Below are positions 1 through 7,834 of a stretch of 50,045 nucleotides of DNA, in pieces. The DNA is from DAOUBP01 sp034432655. Its GTDB lineage: Bacteria; Chloroflexota; Anaerolineae; CG2-30-64-16. The notes beneath the pieces are model-generated. The model was given only the letters and a program-made list of their open reading frames with translations, made no database searches and was not told the DNA's origin. Location: positions 1 to 50,045 of the forward strand of contig DAOUBP010000054.1 in the NCBI GenBank assembly GCA_034432655.1, given 5' to 3'. Positions within the stretch are counted from its first letter, which is position 1, and each line of letters begins with the position of its first letter. The position numbers and the translations under genes are program-made.

Positions 1-21
1 GGGACGGGGCGCCGCCTGGTA

Positions 22-44
22 GCCCGGCGACTTCATCGCCGGGC
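22..44. repeat. hairpin repeat
   Basis: A nine-base arm (gcccggcga) and its exact complement are separated by five bases. The hairpin lies in the gene-free first 275 bases of the window. No T-run follows, so it is a structured repeat and not an obvious intrinsic terminator. Confidence 0.5.
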
Positions 45-107
45 GAGCGCACGAGACGCACAGCACTCCGGAGAAGGCGATTACCGGTTTATTTTCTTAA
101 TGTTCAT

Positions 108-194
108 AAATCACCGTCTGGTGTGAAAAGATTGCCGGTGATTGAAATCACCGTCTGGTGTGAAAAGATTGCCGGTGATTGAAATCACCGTCTG
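108..194. repeat. 37-bp tandem repeat, 2.3 copies
   Basis: Two identical 37-base units (108-144 and 145-181) abut directly, and a third copy breaks off after about 13 bases. Each junction forms a palindrome (CGGTGATT-GA-AATCACCG). A partial related copy occurs at about 722-750 on the other side of the cupin gene. There are no spacers between units, so this is not a CRISPR array. The first 275 bases hold only this repeat, the hairpin before it and the palindromes after it. Confidence 0.75.
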
Positions 195-292
195 ATAGCT
201 AAAGTGCGTTGAAACGCACTACATGGGGCGCGATAACCCGTTTCAACGGGTTTGGATTACCAGTTTCAACCGCAGCTACCACAACGCCTGGG
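186..292. repeat. palindromic repeat cluster, copy A
   Basis: The cluster has three palindromic modules in a row: AGTGCGTT-GA-AACGCACT (203-220), a second around ACCCGTTTCAACGGGT (about 237-252), and a partial CGGTTGAAAC module. The same module order recurs at 745-905, and two of the modules recur at 12590-12680. The stop codon of the cupin gene (276-278 on the minus strand) lies inside this cluster. Confidence 0.75.
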
Positions 293-698
293 CCTGCCGG
301 ACGACCTCCGCCTGCTGCGCAGATGATAGCGCCACGCGCGGCGAATTTTCCTCCGTGGTCGTGCGGTTCTCCACCACCAGCACCGATGCATCTTCGCTCA
401 GAGCGTGGGTGTGCCACACCCCCTGTTTGACGTTGTAGAGCTTGAGCGGCGCCAGGTCTACAGCATACAGCGCCTCTACCTGGTCTCGGCCTTCTCCCAG
501 GTACAGGATGCAGCGGCCGGCCAGCAGCACGAAGACCTCGTCCGTCTCGTCGTGACGCTGCATGTTGGTCAGGTTTTCCGGCCGTAACTCATCGCAGAAA
601 CGCAAGACGGCCACGCGCCAGGCGCCGAAGTCAACCAACGGCTGGTAACCTTCGCCGCTGTGCTGGCGGACCTCCAGTAAAGTCTCGGGGATGTCCAT
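276..698 (-). CDS. small cupin-domain protein
   Basis: A 140-residue single-domain cupin. The metal-ligand pattern is visible: His49 and Glu54 in the first motif (RHDETDEVF), the Gly of LLAGR, and His96/His98 in the second motif (GVWHTHAL). The start at 698 is chosen because AGGAGG sits eight bases upstream; the open frame continues further upstream only into repeat DNA. It is the last gene of the minus-strand amine locus, 177 bases after the flavoenzyme subunit, with a repeat cluster between them. The stop codon is inside a palindromic repeat, so the last few residues may be repeat-derived. Cupins of this size bind small acids or sugars or act as sensors, and the substrate cannot be told. 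Family is confident, role is not. Confidence 0.8.
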   Translation of the reverse strand: MDIPETLLEVRQHSGEGYQPLVDFGAWRVAVLRFCDELRPENLTNMQRHDETDEVFVLLAGRCILYLGEGRDQVEALYAVDLAPLKLYNVKQGVWHTHALSEDASVLVVENRTTTEENSPRVALSSAQQAEVVRQAQALW

Positions 699-719
699 TG
701 ATTGCCTCCTGTAGGCCGG

Positions 720-905
720 CAGATGCCGGTGATTGAAATCGCTGTCTGATAGCTGAAGTGCGTTGAAACGCACTACACGGACCATGGTAACCCGTTTCAA
801 CGGGTTTGGATTACCAGCCTGCGGTTTCAACCGCAGCTACCTGCATGCGCGAAAACCCGTTTCAACGGGTTTGGATTACCAGCCTGCGGTTTCAACCGCA
901 GTTCT
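720..905. repeat. palindromic repeat cluster, copy B
   Basis: It repeats the modules of the cluster at 186-292 in the same order, with the last two modules duplicated (about 780-835 and 852-902). Most modules are perfect hairpins with a 2-4 base loop. The stop codon of the upstream flavoenzyme gene (876-878, minus strand) lies in the last copy. The cupin gene is therefore bracketed by two copies of one repeat cluster. Confidence 0.75.
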
Positions 906-2132
906 CGTCGGCGAAAACTCCGCCAATGCCGGATCAGTCGTCGCGCCTGTCACCATACCGGCTACGATCTCACCCACCAGTGGGGTCAGGATGATGGTGC
1001 TCTTGAGCGCCGTCGCGACCAGCAGGCCGTCCACCCCCTCCACCGGGCCGAGAAGCGGCCGGCTGTCGGCGGTGAAGGCGACCGGGATGGCCCAGGCCCG
1101 GATCACGGCGGCGCGGCGCAGGGCCGGCAGCCACCGGCGGACCTCGGAGGCGACCGCAGGGAGGGCAGCTGGGGTGGCCGCCCGGCTGAGACGCGATGTC
1201 ACCTGGGCCGCCTCACCGAACATCACGTTGCCGTGCGGCCGCTGGCGCAGGCAAAAGCCCACGGTCTGTTGATCAGCCCCTTCGGTGGCCTCGAAGAAGG
1301 CGGCGGTGGTCATGGCGTTATGCGCCAGCGGCGGCAGCGGTGCGGTGATGGCCGCCTCGCCGTGCACCCAGCGGATGGGCAGCTCAACCCCGACCGTACG
1401 CGCCAGCTCGCCCGACCACGCGCCGGCCGCCAGGATGATCGTCCCGGCGGACACGGCCCCGCGCGTTGTGGCGACGCCGGTGGCGCGGCCTGCAGCCGTC
1501 GCGATCTTGGTCACGCGCGTGTGGGTCCACACCTGCAGCCCGTGCTCCCGGCCGCGCCGCACGTAGGCGTGCACCAGGCGGAACGGGTCGAGCATCCCCT
1601 CATCCGGGTTGTAGAGCGCGCCGAGGATCGCCGCGGAGGCCAGGGCCGGCTCCAGGCGGCAGGTCTCGGCCCGGTCCAGGAGCGCGACGCGGAGGCCGGC
1701 GACTTGCAGGTGGGCCGCGCGCGCCGCCATCAGCGCCCACTGGTGCTCGTTCTCGATCAGCAGCAGGTTGCCGGTGCGGCGGAAGCCCACGTCGCGGCCC
1801 AGCTCATCAGCCAGCGCCGGGAAGCGGGCGTAGCTGCGCAGCGTCAGATCGAGGCTCAGGCCGAACTCGGCGTCTTCCACCTGCACGTTGCCGAAGTTGG
1901 CGCCGGACGCGCCCGACGCCAGGTCACCCTGCTCGATCAGCAACGCCCGCACCCCGGCCTGCGCCAGGTGATAGGCGATCGAGCTGCCGATCAGCCCGCC
2001 GCCGATGATGATGGCGTCGGGGCTGACAGAAAATGGGCTAACACCGGACGTGAAGACTGGACTCGCGGCTTCCGTCGGTTGGTCCCGTTGATCAGATGAC
2101 CGGCTGAAGCCTTGCGGTTCGGTCGGGTTCAT
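876..2132 (-). CDS. FAD-dependent amine/amino-acid oxidoreductase, HcnC/DAO-type subunit
   Basis: A 418-residue DAO-family flavoprotein with a Rossmann FAD motif (IIIGGGLIGSSIAYHL, residues 41-56). The homologous subunits of hydrogen cyanide synthase (HcnC), opine oxidase and D-hydroxyproline dehydrogenase oxidise the C-N bond of an amino acid or secondary amine. The ATG at 2132 overlaps the stop of the upstream gene (ATGA), implying translational coupling and one complex. Residues 8-38 before the FAD motif are unusual: they are encoded by a palindromic element (about 2031-2114) that also occurs inside the neighbouring subunit gene. The last residues and the stop codon come from a different palindromic repeat. 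Substrate unknown. Confidence 0.85.
   Translation of the reverse strand: MNPTEPQGFSRSSDQRDQPTEAASPVFTSGVSPFSVSPDAIIIGGGLIGSSIAYHLAQAGVRALLIEQGDLASGASGANFGNVQVEDAEFGLSLDLTLRSYARFPALADELGRDVGFRRTGNLLLIENEHQWALMAARAAHLQVAGLRVALLDRAETCRLEPALASAAILGALYNPDEGMLDPFRLVHAYVRRGREHGLQVWTHTRVTKIATAAGRATGVATTRGAVSAGTIILAAGAWSGELARTVGVELPIRWVHGEAAITAPLPPLAHNAMTTAAFFEATEGADQQTVGFCLRQRPHGNVMFGEAAQVTSRLSRAATPAALPAVASEVRRWLPALRRAAVIRAWAIPVAFTADSRPLLGPVEGVDGLLVATALKSTIILTPLVGEIVAGMVTGATTDPALAEFSPTRTAVETAGW
2031..2114. repeat. palindromic element inside a coding sequence, copy 1
   Basis: The hairpin arms are at 2067-2079 and 2099-2111 (GGCTTCAGCCGGT on the minus strand), with conserved flank running to about 2031. 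On the minus strand both copies start GGCTTCAGCCGGTC and end near TAGCCCA. It is read in frame as the N-terminal extension of the DAO-type subunit. The second copy is at 3239-3333. Confidence 0.65.
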
Positions 2133-3631
2133 GCCGCGTCCTCCAGCAGTCCTTCCACCGGCACCGGCACGACCGGCGGACGGGGCGTGACCTGGCCCAG
2201 CGCCTCGACGGGCCGGCCCAGCTCGCGCGCGATCAGCTCGGAGACAGGGCCGCCGCACATGCGGCCCTGGCAACGGCCCATGCCCGCGCGCGTCACCATG
2301 CGCACCGCGTTCAGCGTCTCCGCGCCGTCGGCCACAGCGCGGCGGATCTCGGCCACGGTGATCTCCTCGCAGCGGCAGAGCACGGTGTCATCGGTGAGCA
2401 GGTCGCCCAGGTGCGCGGAAACGGGGAAGAGGTCCAGCAGGACCGCGGCGAAGCGGCGCTGACGGGCCAGCTCGCGGCGCACCGCTTCTACCCGGCCCGC
2501 GGGGAGGGGCCGGCCCAACTGCTGGGCGGCAGCCAGCGCAGCCAGCCGGCCCTCCCAAGCCGCTACATCCTTGCCACCGATGCCCGCGCCGTCGCCGGCC
2601 ACGTAGATGCCCGGCTGGCTGGTCTGGAGCCATTCGTCGCGCACGGGCAGATAGGCGCGCTGCACGGGATCGTAGCGGTGCTCGCAGCCGGCCTGCCGCG
2701 CCAGCTGCACCGACGGCATCAGGCCGTGCCCCAGGCAGATGATGTCCACAGCCATGGTCTGGGTCGCGCCGCCGGCTGCTGGGCCGATGACCGCCCGCGC
2801 CACCTGGCCGTCCCCCTCGGCGCGGCGCACCAGCCAGCCCCAGCGCAGGGGGACGCGCGCCCGGCGCAGCGCCCCCAGCGCGGCCCAACCCTCGGCCAGG
2901 CGCTCCCACTGGCCCCAAACGGCCGGCGCATGGCGCCAGCCGCGCCACGGGAAGGGGCTGGCATCGAGCACGGCCGCCACCTCGCCGCCGGCGTCCAACA
3001 GGTGGTGCGCCAACAGCAATTGCAGCGGCCCGGCCCCGCTCAGCAGGAAGCGCCGTCCCGGCAACACCCGCTGATGCTTCACCAGGTTCAACGCCGCGCC
3101 CGCGGTCAGCACGCCCGGCAGGGTCCAGCCGGGGAACGGCACGGGGCGATCGTACGCGCCGGGCGCCAGGATGATCTGCTTCGCCAGCAAACGCCGCGGC
3201 GCGCCATCGGGGCCGTAAAGGCAGAGGAGATAAGGGGTGTTTGGGCTAGAAGTCACTGCCGCTCGTTCTGGAGTCGAGGCTTTAGCCGGTTTCTCGCGCT
3301 CAGCGTCAGACCGGCTGAAGCCTCCATTCCAGTCGGGCAATGTTTCTTGCGCGCTGAGGTTGACATCGGCGCCGGCGGCGTCCGGGAAAATGCCCCACAC
3401 CGCAGTATCGGGGATCACCCGCACGCCAGGACGCGTCTGCGGGTCGAAGGGCAAGGGATGATCGCCGGGCGTGACGCCCAGTTCGGCCGGCGTCTGCTTG
3501 AAGTACTGGCCGCCGGGACGGGGGAAGGCGTCAATCAAGGTGACGGGCAGGCCCAGGTCGGCGGCTTCAGCTGCGGCGGCCAGGCCGGCCGGCCCCGCGC
3601 CAACGATGGCAAGCTCGATCAGCTCAGGCAT
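2129..3631 (-). CDS. NAD(P)/FAD oxidoreductase with C-terminal BFD-type [2Fe-2S] domain, HcnB-like subunit
   Basis: A 500-residue protein. The N-terminal FAD-binding motif is IVGAGPAGLAAAAEAA (residues 9-24), and a second dinucleotide-binding region lies mid-protein. A C-terminal bacterioferritin-associated-ferredoxin-like cysteine cluster (LCRCEE, then RCQGRMCGG) should bind [2Fe-2S]. This matches HcnB, OoxA and the D-hydroxyproline dehydrogenase alpha subunit, which pass electrons from the amine-oxidising subunit to the respiratory chain. The start at 3631 has GGGAGGG upstream and overlaps the upstream gene by eight bases. About 30-45 residues after position 110 lack family counterparts, as far as I recall, and coincide with an in-frame palindromic element (3239-3333). 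The fold is probably unharmed because the insert lies between conserved strands. Confidence 0.87.
   Translation of the reverse strand: MPELIELAIVGAGPAGLAAAAEAADLGLPVTLIDAFPRPGGQYFKQTPAELGVTPGDHPLPFDPQTRPGVRVIPDTAVWGIFPDAAGADVNLSAQETLPDWNGGFSRSDAEREKPAKASTPERAAVTSSPNTPYLLCLYGPDGAPRRLLAKQIILAPGAYDRPVPFPGWTLPGVLTAGAALNLVKHQRVLPGRRFLLSGAGPLQLLLAHHLLDAGGEVAAVLDASPFPWRGWRHAPAVWGQWERLAEGWAALGALRRARVPLRWGWLVRRAEGDGQVARAVIGPAAGGATQTMAVDIICLGHGLMPSVQLARQAGCEHRYDPVQRAYLPVRDEWLQTSQPGIYVAGDGAGIGGKDVAAWEGRLAALAAAQQLGRPLPAGRVEAVRRELARQRRFAAVLLDLFPVSAHLGDLLTDDTVLCRCEEITVAEIRRAVADGAETLNAVRMVTRAGMGRCQGRMCGGPVSELIARELGRPVEALGQVTPRPPVVPVPVEGLLEDAA
3239..3333. repeat. palindromic element inside a coding sequence, copy 2
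   Basis: The stem arms are at 3278-3290 and 3310-3322 (ACCGGCTGAAGCC on the plus strand), followed by the same conserved tail as copy 1 at 2031-2114. It is read in frame as a hydrophilic segment (GGFSRSDAEREKPAK and onward) of the HcnB-like subunit. Sequence between the arms differs from copy 1, while arms and outer flanks are conserved. Confidence 0.7.
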
Positions 3632-3947
3632 GGCCCGGCCCTCCCGCGCCCGAAGGGGGCGCACCGCTTTCGATCACCATGCCGGGCTGCACGATCGTCA
3701 CGCAAGCGCGCACGTCGGGCTGGCCGTCCACGGTCACCAGGCAATCGTAGCAGACCCCCATGCCGCAGAAGAGGCCGCGCGGCGCGCCGTGGGCCGTGTG
3801 GCGCAAGGTGCGCCGGCCCAGCGCCAGCAACACGGTCGCCACCGTTTCGCCGGGGTAGGCCACGGTCGGCTCGCCGTCCACGATGACGGTCAGCGGCGCG
3901 ACGCCTTCCGGCCGGGACAAACGGAGGCTTTTCGCAGAATTGGTCAT
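3624..3947 (-). CDS. [2Fe-2S] ferredoxin-like small subunit, HcnA-like
   Basis: A 107-residue protein with the plant-type [2Fe-2S] signature: Cys61, Cys66, Cys69 (CGMGVCYDC) and Cys82 (RACVT). It also has the beta-grasp start typical of the N-terminus of sarcosine oxidase alpha (TVIVDGEPTVAYPGETVATVL). It is the third, small subunit of the HcnABC / opine oxidase / D-hydroxyproline dehydrogenase type. Overlaps with both downstream genes indicate a co-translated heterotrimer. Order in the direction of transcription is ferredoxin-like, FAD/BFD subunit, DAO subunit, as in hcnABC. Hydrogen cyanide production is not implied; the neighbours favour amine catabolism. Confidence 0.88.
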   Translation of the reverse strand: MTNSAKSLRLSRPEGVAPLTVIVDGEPTVAYPGETVATVLLALGRRTLRHTAHGAPRGLFCGMGVCYDCLVTVDGQPDVRACVTIVQPGMVIESGAPPSGAGGPGHA

Positions 3948-3989
3948 GTGTCCTTCCTAATGTTTTCTCTCATCGCCAACGGATTCGAG

Positions 3990-4145
3990 CCTGTGCGCAG
4001 CCCCCTTCAGGGTTAGGCGGTTCGGCTACATTTCAGCGGAGTCCGCATCCTCAGATGCGAACTCAGATGCGGATGGGGCACGTGCGACGCGCGGCCGTTC
4101 CGCATCTGAGGATGCTCCACTCCACGCTCCACGCTCTCCTCCACG
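3990..4145. repeat. inverted repeat built from GCATC(C)TCAGATGC arms
   Basis: The 211-base gap between two minus-strand genes carries several copies of a CGCATC(T)GAGGATGC palindrome facing each other (about 4048-4125). Part of it (GAGGATGCTC) resembles the end module of the composite repeats at 6836-7085 and 38340-38615. No gene is seen here. Confidence 0.55.
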
Positions 4146-4158
4146 TTCCATGCATTCC

Positions 4159-5298
4159 TCACCCCCCAACAAACCGCGCCGGCGCGAACAGCCCCAGGTC
4201 AACCGGCGGCGGCTCGCCCAGGATCATGCCTGCCATCCAGTCGCAGATCAACGGCACCGCGGTGATGGTCTGCATGAACGCGGCGGCCACGAACAGGTTG
4301 TCGCAACCGGGCGCCCAGCCGATGACCGGCTCATCGTCCGGGGTGAACGGCGTGGGGATGCCCCAACCGCGCACGACGCGCACCCCGGCCAGCGCGGGGT
4401 AGAGCCGGGCCAGGTCGGCCGCGACGGCCGCCAGCCCCCAGGCCGACGAGCGCCGGTGCAGCTCCGCGCTCTTGAACACCGCCTCGGTGACCACCAGCGT
4501 ACCGCCCCGGTGCTGGCTGAAGCCGACCGATACGGCCCGCTCCTTGCCGTGGATCGTCTCGTAGAAGCTCGCCAGCTCCACGGTGTTTGCCAGCCGCAGC
4601 GCCACCGGCTCGGTGACGAACGCCTCGGCATGGGTGTGGCGGATCGGCAGCGCAACGCCGGCCAGGCGAGCCACAGGCGCCGTCCAGGCGCCCGCCATCA
4701 CCGCGACCGTGTCGGCCGCGTAGCGTTCGCCGCCGGCCTCGACAGCCAGGACGCGCTGGCCCGCGGTCTGCATAGCGGTGACGGGCGTGTGCGGCCGGAG
4801 CGTTGCGGTGTGCCGCCGCGCAGCGCGCGCGTAAGCAGCACAGAAACGGAACGGATTGAGCAGCCCTTCGACCGCGTAGGCCGCGCCCAGGAAGCTGTCC
4901 GCGTTCAGGTGCGGCTCAACGCGGCGCAGATCGGCCTGATCCAGCATCCGGGTCGGGATGCCGGCCGCAGTGAGCGCGGCGGCGCGGCCGGTCCATTCGT
5001 CCCACAGATGCTGCGCGTCGATCAACGCGAGGAAGCCGATGCGATGCCACTCAAAGGCATAGTCCAGCTCTGTCTCTAGCGTCTCCAGCCGGGCCAGGCC
5101 TTCGCGGATCAGCCGCAGGTTGAGCGGATCGAGATGCCCCTCGGCGACCTGCGCCCGGCCCGTGCACGCGCCCGACGAGCCGCCGCCCAGTTCGCCGGCC
5201 TCCAGCAGCAACACGCGCGCCCCGCGGCGGGCCAGGTGGTAAGCCGTCGCCAGCCCCACCATCCCCCCGCCGATGATGATGACGTCGTAGGTGTTCAT
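4159..5298 (-). CDS. FAD-dependent oxidoreductase, DAO family (glycine/sarcosine/D-amino acid oxidase-like)
   Basis: A 379-residue DAO-family flavoenzyme with an intact FAD motif at residues 8-15 (IIGGGMVG) and the C-terminal FAD-contact region (GWAPGCDNLFVAAAF). It is a paralogue of the DAO-type subunit encoded at 876-2132 but has no N-terminal extension. Such enzymes oxidise N-methyl or primary amino acids to imines. It lies between the aminotransferase gene and the HcnABC-like genes, on the same strand, with about 90-210 bases of repeat-rich spacer on each side. It could work alone on an intermediate released by the methyltransferase or be a second catalytic subunit for the iron-sulfur partners. 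Substrate unknown. Confidence 0.85.
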   Translation of the reverse strand: MNTYDVIIIGGGMVGLATAYHLARRGARVLLLEAGELGGGSSGACTGRAQVAEGHLDPLNLRLIREGLARLETLETELDYAFEWHRIGFLALIDAQHLWDEWTGRAAALTAAGIPTRMLDQADLRRVEPHLNADSFLGAAYAVEGLLNPFRFCAAYARAARRHTATLRPHTPVTAMQTAGQRVLAVEAGGERYAADTVAVMAGAWTAPVARLAGVALPIRHTHAEAFVTEPVALRLANTVELASFYETIHGKERAVSVGFSQHRGGTLVVTEAVFKSAELHRRSSAWGLAAVAADLARLYPALAGVRVVRGWGIPTPFTPDDEPVIGWAPGCDNLFVAAAFMQTITAVPLICDWMAGMILGEPPPVDLGLFAPARFVGG

Positions 5299-5391
5299 GG
5301 TCAGGTGTCAGTGATCAGGTGTCGGTGGCCAGGTATCAGGGGTCAACATCCAACTTTCAACTTCCAACTTCTAACTTCTAACCTCCAACTG
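5299..5391. repeat. degenerate 7-8 bp microsatellite
   Basis: The spacer consists of CAGGTGTCAG-like units followed by CAACTTC/TAACTTC-like units in tandem. It is one of several intergenic microsatellites in the window with a 7-8 base period but different unit sequences (see 6743-6812, 19056-19103, 24455-24522). Confidence 0.65.
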
Positions 5392-6729
5392 CTATTTCAC
5401 CATCTCATCCGCAACCACCAGCGCCTCGTCGAGGATGCGCAGGCCGTCGGCCAGCTCGCTCTCGCTGATGCAGAGCGGCGGGATGGGGAAGAGGTGGTTC
5501 CATTTGACGAAGCAGTGCATGCCGCGGTCACGGATCGCTTTGGCCAGCCGGGGCGCGACGTTGGCGTCACCCGGCTCGGAGGGGAGGCCCGGCAGCGGGG
5601 CCAGCGGCGCCTTGGTCTCCCGATCCTTCACCAGCTCGATGGTGGAAAAGAGGCCGATGCTGCGCACGTCGCCCACCGACGGGTGCTTCGCCATCAGCTC
5701 CTCCAGGCCCTCACGCAGCATGACGCCCAGCCGGGCCGCGTTCTCGATCAAGCCCTCTTCCCGGTACGCCTCGATGGCCGCGATGCCGGCCGCGACTCCC
5801 ACCGGATGGCCGGAGTAGGTCAGGCCCATGGGCAGACGACGATCCTCGAAGTAGTCGGCGATCGCGCGGGAGACGATCACTGCACCCAGCGGCACGTAGC
5901 CGGAGGTGATGCCCTTGCCCATGGTCATGATGTCGGGCGTGACGCCCCAGTGGTCCACGCCGAACCACTTGCCGGTGCGGCCGAAGCCGCTCATCACCTC
6001 ATCGGCGACCAGCAGGATGCCGTATTTGTCGCACAAGGCGCGGATGCGCGGCCAGTAGTCGTCAGGCGGGATGATCAGGCCGTTGCTGCCGGTGACCCCT
6101 TCCAACACGATGGCGGCGATGTTCTCCGGCCCCTCGAAGTGCACCACCTGTTCGACGTGGCTGATACATTCGCGGTGGCACGTCTCACGCGTCCAACCGA
6201 AGGGGCAGCGGTAGCAGTACGGGTCCATGAAATGCACGACGCCCGAGATCAACGGCTCGGCCGGCAGGCGGTACGGATCGCCGGTCAGCGACAGCGCGCC
6301 GGCGGTAGCACCGTGGAACGAGCGGTAACGGGCCAGCAGCTTGTGCCGGCCGGTGTACAGCCGGGCGAACTTGATCGCGTTCTCGTTGGCCTCGCCGCCG
6401 CCCGTGGTGAACAGCGTCTTACACAGGTCGCCGGGGGTGATCTCGGCCAAAAGCTGGCCCAGCCGGCCCTTGACCTCGGTGGCAATGCCGGGGTAAGCGT
6501 AGGCCATGCTCGCCACCTGCGCCTGCACCGCCTCGATGATGCGCCGGTTGCCGTGGCCGGCGTTGACGTTCATGAGTTGCGATGAGAAATCCAGGTAGCG
6601 CCTGCCGTCCGCGTCCCAGAAGTAGACCCCCTCCCCGCGCACCGCGGTCAGCGGCTGCACCTGGCTCTGCACCGACCAGGTGAAGAAGGTGTAGTCGCGG
6701 TTGAGGGCGATGATTTGTTGTGTGTCCAT
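5392..6729 (-). CDS. class III PLP-dependent aminotransferase
   Basis: A 445-residue fold-type I aminotransferase of the class III (omega-amino acid) group. The Schiff-base lysine is Lys272 (MGKGITSG), and the PLP-nitrogen aspartate is Asp243 (VADEVMSGFGRTG). A four-cysteine stretch at residues 172-188 (C-x2-C-x8-C-x3-C) recalls the taurine:pyruvate aminotransferase-like subgroup, but specificity cannot be read from sequence. AAAGGA precedes the start. It would transfer an amino group from an omega- or beta-amino compound to pyruvate or a similar acceptor. Its place between the amidotransferase-like and oxidase genes fits breakdown of a nitrogen compound. Confidence 0.88.
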   Translation of the reverse strand: MDTQQIIALNRDYTFFTWSVQSQVQPLTAVRGEGVYFWDADGRRYLDFSSQLMNVNAGHGNRRIIEAVQAQVASMAYAYPGIATEVKGRLGQLLAEITPGDLCKTLFTTGGGEANENAIKFARLYTGRHKLLARYRSFHGATAGALSLTGDPYRLPAEPLISGVVHFMDPYCYRCPFGWTRETCHRECISHVEQVVHFEGPENIAAIVLEGVTGSNGLIIPPDDYWPRIRALCDKYGILLVADEVMSGFGRTGKWFGVDHWGVTPDIMTMGKGITSGYVPLGAVIVSRAIADYFEDRRLPMGLTYSGHPVGVAAGIAAIEAYREEGLIENAARLGVMLREGLEELMAKHPSVGDVRSIGLFSTIELVKDRETKAPLAPLPGLPSEPGDANVAPRLAKAIRDRGMHCFVKWNHLFPIPPLCISESELADGLRILDEALVVADEMVK

Positions 6730-6742
6730 GTTGTCCTTTGGT

Positions 6743-6812
6743 GGTAGATTGGTAGATTGGTAAACTGGTAAACTGGTAAACTGGTAAACTGGTAAACTGG
6801 TAGATTGGTAGA
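6743..6812. repeat. 8-bp tandem microsatellite, about nine copies
   Basis: Perfect 8-base periodicity: two copies of ggtagatt, five of ggtaaact, then one and a half more of ggtagatt. It starts 14 bases upstream of the aminotransferase start codon, on the ribosome-binding-site side. Copy-number change could alter the spacing of any upstream promoter. Confidence 0.85.
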
Positions 6813-6835
6813 CTCAGTAGATCACAGCTTGGCTC

Positions 6836-7085
6836 ACGCAAAGACGCCAAGAGCGCAAGGAGTTCTTGTTTCTGCCTTGGCGTCTTTGCGCCTTTGCGCG
6901 AGATTCGTGAGCTACTGATACTGGTGCTCAAAGTAATCGAGAATGAAAACGTAGCGGAGCATCCTGAGCGGAGGGCGATAGCCCGTAGTCGAAGGATGCG
7001 GAGCGGTCTGCCGGGTAAGGCCGCATCCTTCGACTTCACGCCGCTATCGCTGCGTTCCGCTCAGGATGCTCACGGATTCTCAAGC
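6836..7085. repeat. composite palindromic element, copy 1
   Basis: The spacer is filled by two imperfect inverted repeats in tandem. The first is CTCACGCAAAGACGCC facing GGCGTCTTTGCGC (about 6834-6907). The second is GAGCATCCTGAGCG facing CGCTCAGGATGCTC (about 6957-7074), with GGCCGCATCCTTCG within. The same two modules in the same order recur at 38340-38615. This accounts for the roughly 350-base gap, which holds no gene. Confidence 0.7.
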
Positions 7086-7823
7086 TAGGATGCCGGCCAC
7101 CCGGAAGAAATTCTCCAGCAGCCGGCGGCCGGCAGGTTCGGCCTGGCCGTGCCCCGCCGGATACACCAGGTTCACCAGCTCGTTGCGCGTGTCAAAAGGC
7201 CACTCGGTATAGCCCTCCGGGTGAAATTGCGCGCCGTAGACGGGCCGATCCGCCCGCCGCATGAGCTGCACCCGGCAGTCGGCCGTGGACGCCAACAGGC
7301 GGAAGCCGGCCGGGATCTGCTTGACCTCGCAGTAGTGCACCTCCAGGAAGATCGGCGCGCGATCCAGCCCGACCAGGATCGGATCATCCGCCATAACGGA
7401 CACCGGTGTGAAGCCCCACTCCTTCAGATACCCTGGCGCGGAAAGGTCGGTGATGTCCCGTTCACCAGGACGCAGGCGGCGCAGCGGGGCCACCTCCGCG
7501 CCGTGGGCGATGGCGATCTGCTGGTGGCCGCCGCAAAAGCCGATGATCGGCCACTCGGCCGCGCGGATGACGCGGTGCAGTTCGTCGAACGCGCAATCGC
7601 CGTACTCGCTGAACTCGGCCGCGTTGCCGCTGATCAACAACGCGCGAATGCCCAGGCCGCGTAATTCTTCCAACGACGTGTCGCAGTAACGGCGCACCAG
7701 ACACGGCTGGCCGGAAAGCGCTTCCAGCTTGAGCTTGACATCCATGATGAAAGCGTAGTGCGCCAGCCGGCGCTCCCGTTGCGCCAGCCAGCTGGCATGC
7801 TCCATGTCAATGAAGCAGATCAT
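7080..7823 (-). CDS. class I glutamine amidotransferase-like protein
   Basis: A 247-residue GATase-1 fold. The nucleophile elbow is GFCGGHQ (Cys97) and the His-Glu pair is FHPEG (His201, Glu203), so the triad is complete. Stand-alone members hydrolyse gamma-glutamyl bonds or supply ammonia. In this locus it could remove a gamma-glutamyl group from an intermediate, but that is inference. Start choice: ATG 7823 has GAGGCGG upstream. The alternative ATG 7838 overlaps the preceding stop as ATGA and adds five residues. Either way it is translationally close to the cyclodeaminase-like gene. No partner synthetase domain is present. Confidence 0.82.
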   Translation of the reverse strand: MICFIDMEHASWLAQRERRLAHYAFIMDVKLKLEALSGQPCLVRRYCDTSLEELRGLGIRALLISGNAAEFSEYGDCAFDELHRVIRAAEWPIIGFCGGHQQIAIAHGAEVAPLRRLRPGERDITDLSAPGYLKEWGFTPVSVMADDPILVGLDRAPIFLEVHYCEVKQIPAGFRLLASTADCRVQLMRRADRPVYGAQFHPEGYTEWPFDTRNELVNLVYPAGHGQAEPAGRRLLENFFRVAGILA

Positions 7824-7834
7824 GCCGTACCGCC

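Noticed and set aside
108..194. A possible mini-CRISPR with 37-bp repeats.
   Set aside because: The units abut directly with no spacers and do not resemble the repeat of the real array at 49355.
876..3947. Assignment of the three flavoenzyme genes as hydrogen cyanide synthase (hcnABC).
   Set aside because: Subunit make-up is shared by opine oxidases and D-hydroxyproline dehydrogenases, and the neighbouring genes point to amine catabolism. Sequence alone does not support cyanide production.
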